Origin: Adlercreutzia hattorii | Lineage (GTDB): Bacteria > Actinomycetota > Coriobacteriia > Coriobacteriales > Eggerthellaceae | Assembly (NCBI RefSeq): GCF_011405655.1 | Contig: NZ_AP022829.1 | Span: forward strand, 1,907,001-1,971,000 | Reading direction: 5' to 3' | DNA length: 64,000 nucleotides | Shown: piece after piece, positions 11,498 through 19,569 of the stretch | Position numbering within the stretch: the first letter of the stretch is position 1 | Layout of the letters: each line of letters begins with the position of its first letter | Position numbers and translations under genes: made by a program | Notes under the pieces: generated by a model | Told to the model about the DNA's origin: nothing | Database searches by the model: none | Seen by the model: only the letters and a program-made list of their open reading frames with translations

Positions 11498-12988
11498 CTA
11501 GCTGCGAACGCGGGAGACGGCTTGGCGCCAGGCGGCGAGGCGGGCGGCGCGCATCGGCTCGTCGAAGGTAGGGAGGAAGCGATCCTCCCCCTCGCGCAGG
11601 GCCGCCAGCTCCTCGGTGCTCTTCCAGAAGCCCGTGGAAAGGCCGGCCAGGTAGGCGGCACCGAGCGCGGTGGTCTCGGCGTTGTCGGGGCGGCGCAGGG
11701 GCGCGCCGAGCATGTCGGCTTGGAACTGCATGAGGAAGTCGTTGGCCGCCGCTCCCCCATCGACGTTCAGCACCGAAAGCGGCATGCGCGCGTCCTCGGC
11801 CATGGCGCGGGCCAAGTCGCACACCTGGTAGGCGATCGACTCCAGAGCCGCCCGCACGATGTGGGCACGCCCGGCGCCGCGGGTGAGACCCAAAATGGCA
11901 CCGCGGGCGTCGGCATCCCACCAGGGGGCGCCCAGGCCCGTGAACGCGGGCACGACGAAGACGCCGTCGGTCGTGGCCACACTGCGAGCGATGGCGTCGG
12001 TTTCGGCGACGCTGTCGATGATGCCGAGCTCGTCGCGGAGCCACTGGATGAGGGCGCCGGCCATGAACACACTGCCCTCGAGCGCGTACTCGGTGTCCCC
12101 CGCGTTGGGGGCCGAGGCCGCCACCGTGGTCACGAGCCCGTGCTCGCTCGCGCAGGCCTCGTGCCCGGTGTGCATGAGCAGAAAGCAGCCGGTGCCGTAG
12201 GTGTTCTTCGCCTGGCCCGCATGGAAGCAGCACTGGCCGAAGAGCGCCGCCTGCTGGTCGCCCGCCACGCCGCAGATGGGGATGCCCTGGACGAGCCCCG
12301 GGTTCGCCGTTATGCCGAAGCTGCCGGAAGAGGGGCGCACCTCGGGAAGAATGGCCTCGGGAATGCCGAAGAGCTTAAGCAGGAAGGGATCCCAGCGCCT
12401 CTCGTGGATGTTGTAGAGCATGGTCCGGCTCGCATTGGTCACGTCCGTGGCGTGCACGGCCCCGTCGGTGAGCTTCCAAATGAGCCAGCTGTCCACGGTG
12501 CCGAAGCAGAGCTCCCCCGCCTCGGCGCGGGCACGGGCGCCGGGCACCTCACCCAAGATCCAGGCGAGCTTGCTGGCGGAGAAGTAGGCGTCGGGCACGA
12601 GGCCCGTGCGCGCGGTGATCTCGGCCGCGGTCGCCGGGTCGCTCGCGATGGCCTCCACCATGGGCGCCGTGCGGCGGCACTGCCAGACGATGGCGTTCAT
12701 GATGGGCTCGCCGGTGGCGCGGTCCCACACGATGGTGGTCTCGCGCTGGTTGGTGATGCCGATGGAATCGATCTCGGCGGTGTCCACATTCGAGGACATG
12801 ATGAGCTCGGTGAGCGCGCCCAGCTGCGAGGAGAGAATGTCTTGCGGGTCGTGCTCGACCCAGCCGGGCTGCGGGTATATCTGCGGGAACGGGCGCTGAA
12901 CCGAGGCGACGGGGCGGCCGGCGCGGTCGATGAGCATGGCGCGGGAAGAGGTGGTGCCCGCATCGAGCGCTATGACGTATTTTTTCAT
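11498..12988 (-). CDS. glpK: Glycerol kinase
   Basis: This 496-aa FGGY-family kinase phosphorylates glycerol to glycerol-3-phosphate. It begins with the phosphate-binding loop ALDAGTTSSRAMLIDRAG and has GITNQRETT, GVAGDQQAALFGQ and the C-terminal LNVDGGAAANDF signature. AGAGGAG precedes the ATG. No glpF or glpD is adjacent; a nested palindrome lies upstream of its start. Confidence 0.96.
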   Translation of the reverse strand: MKKYVIALDAGTTSSRAMLIDRAGRPVASVQRPFPQIYPQPGWVEHDPQDILSSQLGALTELIMSSNVDTAEIDSIGITNQRETTIVWDRATGEPIMNAIVWQCRRTAPMVEAIASDPATAAEITARTGLVPDAYFSASKLAWILGEVPGARARAEAGELCFGTVDSWLIWKLTDGAVHATDVTNASRTMLYNIHERRWDPFLLKLFGIPEAILPEVRPSSGSFGITANPGLVQGIPICGVAGDQQAALFGQCCFHAGQAKNTYGTGCFLLMHTGHEACASEHGLVTTVAASAPNAGDTEYALEGSVFMAGALIQWLRDELGIIDSVAETDAIARSVATTDGVFVVPAFTGLGAPWWDADARGAILGLTRGAGRAHIVRAALESIAYQVCDLARAMAEDARMPLSVLNVDGGAAANDFLMQFQADMLGAPLRRPDNAETTALGAAYLAGLSTGFWKSTEELAALREGEDRFLPTFDEPMRAARLAAWRQAVSRVRS

Positions 12989-13038
12989 GTTCGTTTCTCC
13001 TCTTCTCGCTTTCTTGCTGTGGCTCTTCGGGGGCGGGC

Positions 13039-13164
13039 TGCGGGGTACCGCTCAGTCGCTCAGACAGTCCTCGTTGGTATCGAAGGCACCAAGGATTACT
13101 CCTCCCCGTATCATTGCGCCTTCGATACCACCTGCGGAACTCGCTTGGTGAGCGGCACCCCGCA
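13039..13164. repeat. Nested intergenic palindrome, copy 5
   Basis: The outer stem is 16 bp (13039-13054 with 13149-13164) with one position that would be G-U on the minus strand. A perfect 12-bp inner stem pairs 13076-13087 with 13118-13129. It lies in the 320-base gap between the divergent glpK and mcrB. Its right shoulder (13133-13150) is the reverse complement of the left shoulder of the copy at 52978. Confidence 0.85.
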
Positions 13165-13308
13165 TCCCGCTTCGCTCAACTTTAGCCGAAGCACCCCGTT
13201 CCAGCAACGAGGTGCGAAGGGTATGGACTGACCAGTGCGTCCAACAGCCCTTCTGGCGCACGGTATGATACGATAACGGAAAAAGAGATCGGCTAGAGAG
13301 GCGATTAC

Positions 13309-15489
13309 ATGGCGGAAGAACTCTACACATGGGTTCCTTTTTACACCGAGCTGGCAAACAAGCTATTGCCTTACAAGAACGACCGCGCTGCCTTGATCGA
13401 CAAGCTGCAAGCGATGTACGAGAGCATCGACACGAAGCTTCCTAAGCTTGATGACGGCGGCGTCCCTAACGATATTGACCCCTTTACGATATTCGGACTC
13501 TTCAACAAAGGTATCTCAAGTCAGAACAGACGAAAGATCGTTGCCGCTCTCGCAGACGTATTCTGCATCACCGCTGAACTACCAAACGATTTCGCTGGAA
13601 CCCCCTTGCTCAACAACTTGAATGCCACCTTCTACGCTTTCATTGGGGACAGCAGGCGCGGCGAATCCGATATCGACAATCTCTGGGATTTGTTCGAAGC
13701 GGAACTTGCTCTAGCTGACGCAGACAACCCCGAAAATCGCAATGCCTTTGCGGCCGCCTTCGATAAAACAGTTGGGCAGTTCGGCCTGGGCTGGAAACTC
13801 ACTATGGGGCTTTATTGGGCCAGACCGCTCGCGTTCATCAATCTAGACTCGCGCAATAGGTGGTTCATGGGCGATACCGCAAAGGCCGGTGTCCCTATAG
13901 CAAGCATCATGCCAAAAGAAAAAGACGCGCCTATTCACGATGGCAAACATTATCTTGCCATCTGTGACACTATCCGAGCAGAGCTTAACAGCGCCGACTG
14001 CCCATACAATGGCTTTCCTTCACTCTCTAATGCGGCATTTATCGAATCGGAACGAGTCAATAGAGAGAGAAAGGCAGCAGCCAAGGCCGCTGAACAAGAA
14101 GCAGAGGAGAACGCACTTGGCGACGCGGGGGTGGAAGTCGTCCATTATTGGCTCTATGCACCCGGCGAAGGCGCAAGCATGTGGGAGGACTTCTACACCC
14201 GTGGCGTCATGGGCCTCGGTTGGCACGAACTCGGCGACCTGCGCGAGTATTCGACCAAAGAAGACATGAGGCTCGCTCTTCAGCAGATACGTGGTAATGA
14301 AACCTCGCAGAAAAACTCGGCACACGCAGTGTGGCAGTTTACCCACGACATCAAACCTGGCGATATCGTCTTTGTTAAGCGGGGGCGTACGGAAATCCTT
14401 GGTCGCGGAGTGGTTGTAGGGGGCTACGCATACGATGCGGATGCTGGCCACTACCCCAACCTACGCGAAGTAAAGTGGACCCACAAGGGTCACTGGACCC
14501 ATGACGACCAGTTCGCGATGAAGACCCTCACTGACGTCACCGACTATACCGACTTCGTGGAGAAGGTAAACGGCTATTTCGAGGAGGATGCCGAGGAAAC
14601 CCTCGGGGGGACGCTCCCCGCAGACCTCCCTTACGACCGCGAGCAATTCCTCTCCGAGGCATACATGGACGAGGAAACTTACGACACGCTCGTCGGTGTG
14701 CTTCGTTCAAAAAAGAACATCATCTTGCAAGGCGCTCCCGGCGTGGGAAAAACTTTCGTTGCAAAGCGCTTGGCCTATTCGATGATGGGCGCAAAAGATC
14801 GCGATCGCGTGATGATGGTGCAGTTCCATCAAAGTTATAGCTACGAGGATTTCATCGAAGGCTTTCGTCCTTCCGCATCGGGCTTCGACCTCATCAAGGG
14901 AAGCTTCTACACGTTCTGCAAGAAGGCGCAAGACGATACCGACAATGATTACTTCTTCATCGTCGACGAGATCAACCGAGGCAACTTATCGAAGATCTTC
15001 GGCGAGCTCTTCATGCTCATCGAGAACGACAAGCGAGGGCCCAATAACAAGTTGCAGCTACTCTATTCACGCGAACGCTTCTACGTGCCAAGCAATGTGT
15101 ATCTCATCGGCATGATGAATACCGCTGACCGCTCGCTCGCAATGCTCGATTATGCGCTACGTCGACGGTTCGCATTTTTCGACCTGCGTCCTGGATTCGA
15201 TTCCAAGGGGTTCATTGCCTACCGCGATAGCCTGGGCAACCCGAAGCTTAACAACCTTCTCGCATGCACAGTAAAGCTGAACGCCGCCATCTCCGACGAT
15301 GACACTTTGGGCGATGGCTTTTGCATCGGGCATAGCTATTTCTGCGGCATGAAAGCTGCCGACGTAACAGACGCAAAACTCTCGGCCATCGTGGAATACG
15401 AACTTGCACCAATGCTGCGCGAGTACTGGTTCGACGAGCCATCGAAGGTTCGCGAGTGGACCGACGCTCTGCGCAAGTCCATCAAATGA
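13309..15489 (+). CDS. mcrB: McrB-like 5-methylcytosine restriction NTPase
   Basis: This 726-aa motor subunit belongs to a modification-dependent restriction system. The C-terminal AAA+ domain has Walker A GAPGVGKT near residue 474, Walker B FIVDEINRGN near 550 and the McrB signature MNTADRSLA near 603. Residues of about 277-430 resemble an EVE/PUA-like modified-base reader; the N-terminal 270 residues are not recognised. GAGAGG precedes the ATG. It overlaps the mcrC start by 4 bases (ATGA). Lower GC than its neighbours suggests horizontal acquisition. Confidence 0.9.
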   Translation: MAEELYTWVPFYTELANKLLPYKNDRAALIDKLQAMYESIDTKLPKLDDGGVPNDIDPFTIFGLFNKGISSQNRRKIVAALADVFCITAELPNDFAGTPLLNNLNATFYAFIGDSRRGESDIDNLWDLFEAELALADADNPENRNAFAAAFDKTVGQFGLGWKLTMGLYWARPLAFINLDSRNRWFMGDTAKAGVPIASIMPKEKDAPIHDGKHYLAICDTIRAELNSADCPYNGFPSLSNAAFIESERVNRERKAAAKAAEQEAEENALGDAGVEVVHYWLYAPGEGASMWEDFYTRGVMGLGWHELGDLREYSTKEDMRLALQQIRGNETSQKNSAHAVWQFTHDIKPGDIVFVKRGRTEILGRGVVVGGYAYDADAGHYPNLREVKWTHKGHWTHDDQFAMKTLTDVTDYTDFVEKVNGYFEEDAEETLGGTLPADLPYDREQFLSEAYMDEETYDTLVGVLRSKKNIILQGAPGVGKTFVAKRLAYSMMGAKDRDRVMMVQFHQSYSYEDFIEGFRPSASGFDLIKGSFYTFCKKAQDDTDNDYFFIVDEINRGNLSKIFGELFMLIENDKRGPNNKLQLLYSRERFYVPSNVYLIGMMNTADRSLAMLDYALRRRFAFFDLRPGFDSKGFIAYRDSLGNPKLNNLLACTVKLNAAISDDDTLGDGFCIGHSYFCGMKAADVTDAKLSAIVEYELAPMLREYWFDEPSKVREWTDALRKSIK

Positions 15490-15729
15490 TCCGCATCCAG
15501 AACATCTATCATATGCTCGCCTACGCCTTCCAGGTGCTGTGCGAGCAAGGGTATCGCGAGATGGCTACCGAAGAGTTCGACAACGCGGCGGAGCTCTGCG
15601 CTGCTATTTTGATACGCGGCACAAACTCTCAAGTCAAACGCGGCCTCGGACGGGAGTACATAGACCATACCGATGCACTCTCGACTTTACGAGGAAAATT
15701 CGAGATAATCCTCCTTTGCAGATTGTGGG

Positions 15730-16788
15730 CTAGGAGGAGGACTCCTCATCGTCTGAACTGGGCGACCTCGCGTAGAAGTCCCTGTATCGGAGCGTTTTCG
15801 GGTTGCGCATTGCCCGATCCAACACGAACGCCGCCTTTTCCATCTTGTCGCGGGGAGGGTTCATCATCACCCAGAAGAGGTCGAGGTAGCCGCCGAGCCT
15901 GGTGCGGTCGAACCCCGTGTGGGAGTCGAGGAACAGGCGCAGCAGATAGCAGAGCCGGTTGACCGCGGCGAGCGGGTTCTCCGGGTCGGGCAGGCGCTTG
16001 ATGAGCTTGGAGTTGTGCCGCTCGCTGCGCAGGCCCAGCTCGCGGACCAGGCGGTTGTGGCCGTTCTCCATGTCGTGGACCAGCGTCGAGCCGCGCGCCA
16101 CATGGCCCCCGAAGGCGGCGAGGGTGCGCGCGCCGCTGGTCTTGCCGAGCCCCTCGTCGGCGAACACCGACGCCCCGCTCCCGTCGCAGCCGATGCCGAT
16201 GCAGTGCTTCCCCTTGGAGAAGCCGCCCGGGACCTTGGAGCCGTCGGGCATCCTCGGCTGGTCCGCCAGCGGCAGCGGGTACATCATCTCGTCGATCTCC
16301 ACCCGGCCGGCCAGGGCGGCGCCCTCCTGCACCCCCTCCAGCACCGCGAGCAGCTTGGCGAGCCAGTACGGCGGCGTGGTGGCCGACCTGCGGCCCGACC
16401 GGGCCGCGCCCGCCAGGCTGCCGTAGGAGAAGACCTCGAGGAGGAACTCCGTCCAGTCGGCGACGGGCAGCTTGCGGCCGTCGAAGACGGTGCCGGTGGC
16501 CGGGTTGAACGCGCGGCCGCAGGACAGGCAGCGCCACCGGCGCACGCCGTTGGCGTCGCGCCCGTTGCCCTCGATCGCCGGCGAGCCGCAGCGCGGGCAC
16601 GCGTCGCGGTCGTAGCCGTTGAAGAAATCGGCCTCGCCGACCAGGCCGGCGCCCGCGTGGCGGTAGCGGTACATGTCGCGGTGGCAGTCCCTGACGATCC
16701 TCTCGGCCGGGGACAGCTCGCCGTCGCCGGCGCCGTCCCACGGCGTGGCCGACGGCGCCGGGCGCCGCCGCTTCTCTTCTCCGCTCAT
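15730..16788 (-). CDS. IS1595-family transposase
   Basis: This protein of about 352 aa has an N-terminal zinc ribbon (CPRCGSPA, then CLSCGRAF) and an ISXO2-like DDE transposase domain with VEIDEMMY and VHDMENGHN. ATG at 16788 is preferred; another in frame lies at 16860. Its ribosome-binding site is inside a 13-bp hairpin that abuts the start, which should block translation of read-through transcripts. The C-terminus is intact. Confidence 0.88.
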   Translation of the reverse strand: MSGEEKRRRPAPSATPWDGAGDGELSPAERIVRDCHRDMYRYRHAGAGLVGEADFFNGYDRDACPRCGSPAIEGNGRDANGVRRWRCLSCGRAFNPATGTVFDGRKLPVADWTEFLLEVFSYGSLAGAARSGRRSATTPPYWLAKLLAVLEGVQEGAALAGRVEIDEMMYPLPLADQPRMPDGSKVPGGFSKGKHCIGIGCDGSGASVFADEGLGKTSGARTLAAFGGHVARGSTLVHDMENGHNRLVRELGLRSERHNSKLIKRLPDPENPLAAVNRLCYLLRLFLDSHTGFDRTRLGGYLDLFWVMMNPPRDKMEKAAFVLDRAMRNPKTLRYRDFYARSPSSDDEESSS

Positions 16789-16789
16789 G

Positions 16790-16837
16790 GTGGAAGTCCT
16801 CGCTGCCCGGAGGGACGGCGACGCCGAGGACTTCCAC
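16790..16837 (-). promoter_or_regulatory. Hairpin hiding the transposase ribosome-binding site
   Basis: A perfect 13-bp inverted repeat (16790-16802 with 16825-16837) has a 22-base loop. The arm next to the start codon contains GAGG. Similar inhibitors in other IS elements form only when transcription enters from outside. Confidence 0.6.
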
Positions 16838-17779
16838 ATCGCAAGAGCATCGCCGTCCATCCGGGCGGTCTCGCGGATGGATGTTCTGTTGCCTGCGATT
16901 ATAGGGCAACGCGCGCGGCGGCGGATGCGCTACCCACATTCTGCAAAGGAGGATTTATTCGAGATTACCGATTCGGTGAAAACAAGATCCGTACTGCGAC
17001 GACAAATGGTGTGCAGCTACGACGAGTTCTCAATCGACACACCCATGAATCGCATCCTCAAGGCAACGATGATGCTGCTGGTACGCTCGAACCTAAGCAA
17101 AGAGCGCAAGCGGGAGATCAAGCGACTGCTCGCATACTTCGACGACGTGAGCGACATCGATCTGGCAACCGCGAACTGGCAGATGCGCTTCAATCGAAAT
17201 AACCAGACCTACCGCATGCTGATAAATGTGTGCTGGCTCATTGCCAAAGGGCTGCTGCAGACCCAAGAAGACGGATCAACCAAACTCATGGACTTTCTAG
17301 ACGAACAGCGCATGAGCCGATTGTATGAACGGTTCATCCTAGAATACTTCAAGCGCGAGCATCCCAAGCTACATGTTGGCGCTCCTCACATCAGCTGGAC
17401 GCTTGACGACGACTTCGACGATATGCTGCCTGTCATGAAGAGCGACGTTGTGCTCTCACTCGGCCACACGACGCTCATCATCGACGCGAAATATTACTCG
17501 CATGCTACGCAGCATCAGTACAACACGCATAGCGTCCATTCGCACAATCTATACCAGATTTTCACCTATGTGAAAAATAAGGAGGCGGAACTCGCACGCG
17601 CCGACGTGCCCCACGAGGTGTCGGGGATGTTGCTGTACGCGCAAACCGACGAGGAAATACAGCCAGATGGCGTTTACAGAATGAGCGGGAACCAGATTAG
17701 CGTGAAGACGCTTGATCTCGATACGCCCTTCGAGGACATCAAAGTGCAGCTCGACGAGATTGTCGAGTTGCACTTTGGC

Positions 17780-18787
17780 CTATTCGTGTAGGTTTATCCA
17801 GTTCAGGATGAAATCGTAGACTTCTTCTTTGCCGAATTCGTTGAGAATTTCATGGCGCATGCCGGGAAACAGGCGCAAGGTGAGGTCCTCGGCGCCGGCG
17901 GCCTCCATGGACTCGGCGGCGGCAGCGACAGCGCGGCCGCATTTGCCGACGGGGTCGGCGTCGCCGGCCACGTAGAGCAGGGGCAAGTCGTGGGGCGTGG
18001 CGGCCAAGGTCGCCGGCGCGGCGGCGCGCCAGGCCAGCTCGGTTAGGGTGGCGTAGGCGCCGGCACCGAACATGAAGCCGCAAGCCTCATCGGCCATAAA
18101 CGCGTCGGGCACGGCCGGGTCGCGGGAAAGCCAGTCGAAGGGGGTGCGGGCGTCCTTGATGGCGCGGCTGTAGGCGCCGTCGGCGAGCGCGTGCAGAAGG
18201 CCGCTGCGGTAGCCGTCGCCTCGCACGGCCGCGATAGCCCGGGCAGCCAGGTTGCCGGCGCGGGAGACGGCGGTGGCCTCGTTGGCCGTGCCGCAGATGA
18301 CAGCGCCGGCAAGGCCCTGCCCGTAGCGCGGCAGATAGCTGCGCAGCACGAGCGAGCCCATGGAATGCCCGAAGATGAAGTACGGCGTGCCAGGCGCCAC
18401 CTGCTGGGAGACGAGCAGGCGCAGCTGTTCCACGTCGTCGATCATGGCGTCGGCACCGCCCTCGGCACCGATCACGCCGCGGCATTCGGGCGCGGCGGCC
18501 GTGTCCCCGTGGCCGATATGGTCGTGACCGGCCACAAGGTAGCCTGCGTCGGCGAGGAAACGGGCGAAATCATCGTAACGGTCGATATGCTCGGCCATGC
18601 CGTGGACGAGCTGCACGACGCCGCGCGGCTTGAAGCAGCCAAGCGACGGCTCGCCGGCAGCCGCATCGGCCCGCTCCATGGCCAGGGGCACCCAGAGCAC
18701 GGCGCGGACTTGGCTTTTTCCGTCGGCGGAATCGAAGGAGAATTCGGTGCGGCCAGTGGTCGCGAAGGCATCGTTTGCGGCGCTCAT
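17780..18787 (-). CDS. Alpha/beta hydrolase (monoacylglycerol lipase/lysophospholipase-like)
   Basis: This 335-aa serine hydrolase has the nucleophile elbow GHSMGSL, an Asp in VAGDADPVG and the His in FPGMRHEI, completing the triad. The oxyanion region is VQLVHGMAEHIDRY. ATG at 18787 overlaps the tsaC stop as ATGA and has GAAAGGA upstream. The 3' end overlaps the mcrC end by 12 bases tail to tail. Substrate is unknown. Confidence 0.85.
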   Translation of the reverse strand: MSAANDAFATTGRTEFSFDSADGKSQVRAVLWVPLAMERADAAAGEPSLGCFKPRGVVQLVHGMAEHIDRYDDFARFLADAGYLVAGHDHIGHGDTAAAPECRGVIGAEGGADAMIDDVEQLRLLVSQQVAPGTPYFIFGHSMGSLVLRSYLPRYGQGLAGAVICGTANEATAVSRAGNLAARAIAAVRGDGYRSGLLHALADGAYSRAIKDARTPFDWLSRDPAVPDAFMADEACGFMFGAGAYATLTELAWRAAAPATLAATPHDLPLLYVAGDADPVGKCGRAVAAAAESMEAAGAEDLTLRLFPGMRHEILNEFGKEEVYDFILNWINLHE

Positions 18788-19569
18788 GAGAGGCATCCTT
18801 TCATATCTTCCAAGGTGAGGGCGCCCGCGCGCAGGACACGGGGGACGTCGCCAGTGCAGTCGAGCACGGTGGAGGCGATGCCCGCAGAAGGGGCATCAGA
18901 ATCGCCGGCGGTTCCTGCCGCGACGTCGGCGCGGACGCGAGCGCTCGACGACATGAGCGCGGCGGCGCCCTCGGCTGCTTCGGCTGCTTCGCCAGCTTCG
19001 ACAGCTTCAGCTGCTTCGGCGACGCCGGACGCGATCGAGTACGGCGGGAGATCATCGGGAAGGTACACACCGGCGGTGCGCGCCATGAGAGCCCCATCGA
19101 GATCTTCGATCCGGGCCGTATCGGGCGCTCCCGAGAGGTTGGCCGAGGTGACGGCCAAGGGACAGCCGACGGCACGGATGAGGGCGAGAGCCGCCTCGCT
19201 GTCGGGCATGCGCAGCCCGATAGTACCCGCGGGCGACCGGAAGGCAGCGGGAACGGCCGCCGACGCGCGCACCACCAAGGTGAGGGCACCGGGCCAGAAG
19301 GTCTCGGCGAGGCGCCGGGCGTAGGCGGGAACATCCCTGCCGTAAACGTCCAGCGTCTCGGGGCCTTCCACGAGCCACGCCACGGGTTTGCCAGCGTCAC
19401 GGTGCTTCAGGTCGTAGAGGAGACGGGGGCCTGCGGCCGCCTTCACGGAGACACCCAAGCCGAAAACGGTGTCCGTCGGAAAGACGACAGCCTCGCCGGC
19501 GGCCAGGGCACAGGCGGCCTCGCCGAGCGAGAGCGGACAGCAGGCGCCATCGAAGGGGCAGTTGCTCAT
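18784..19569 (-). CDS. tsaC: L-threonylcarbamoyladenylate synthase (TsaC/Sua5-YrdC)
   Basis: The 261-aa protein makes the threonylcarbamoyl-AMP used for t6A in ANN-decoding tRNAs. YrdC motifs are clear: VVFPTDTVFGLG, LKHRDAGKP, FWPGALTLVV, TSANLSG and the ending STVLDCTGDVPRVLRAGAL. Residues of about 180-231 are an Ala/Glu/Ser-rich insert absent from ordinary TsaC. AAGGAGG precedes the ATG, which overlaps the upstream flavoprotein stop. Confidence 0.9.
   Translation of the reverse strand: MSNCPFDGACCPLSLGEAACALAAGEAVVFPTDTVFGLGVSVKAAAGPRLLYDLKHRDAGKPVAWLVEGPETLDVYGRDVPAYARRLAETFWPGALTLVVRASAAVPAAFRSPAGTIGLRMPDSEAALALIRAVGCPLAVTSANLSGAPDTARIEDLDGALMARTAGVYLPDDLPPYSIASGVAEAAEAVEAGEAAEAAEGAAALMSSSARVRADVAAGTAGDSDAPSAGIASTVLDCTGDVPRVLRAGALTLEDMKGCLS

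Larger units (their letters stand above)
15706..16956 (-). mobile_element. IS1595-family insertion sequence, complete (1251 bp)
   Basis: Near-perfect terminal inverted repeats of about 24 bp lie at 15706-15729 and 16933-16956. The flanking 8-bp direct repeat ATTCGAGA (15698-15705 and 16957-16964) is the target duplication, the length expected for IS1595. One transposase gene is inside. GC content is far higher than the invaded mcrBC locus. The right repeat contains AAAGGAGGA, an incidental ribosome-binding-like sequence pointing into mcrC. Confidence 0.93.
15486..17791 (+). pseudogene. mcrC: mcrC, interrupted by an IS1595-type insertion
   Basis: The gene starts at the ATG overlapping the mcrB stop and reads for 73 codons. 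It is then broken by the element at 15706-16956 and resumes at once. Removing the element and one copy of the 8-bp target duplication restores an exact open frame of 348 aa. The McrC pattern VCSYDEFSIDTPMNRILK and the nuclease residues SDVV...LIIDAKYY lie in the distal part. No other damage is seen, so the insertion looks recent. The distal piece is in frame with an open frame crossing the element's right end, but no proper start was found. Confidence 0.93.

Noticed and set aside
8712-11501. 929-codon plus-strand open frame across upp, glyA and rpiB
   Set aside because: Shadow of three well-recognised minus-strand genes; composition is typical of antisense frames in GC-rich DNA.
16673-17791. 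Single 372-codon gene starting inside the IS
   Set aside because: The first part is antisense to the transposase; the real content is the distal half of mcrC.
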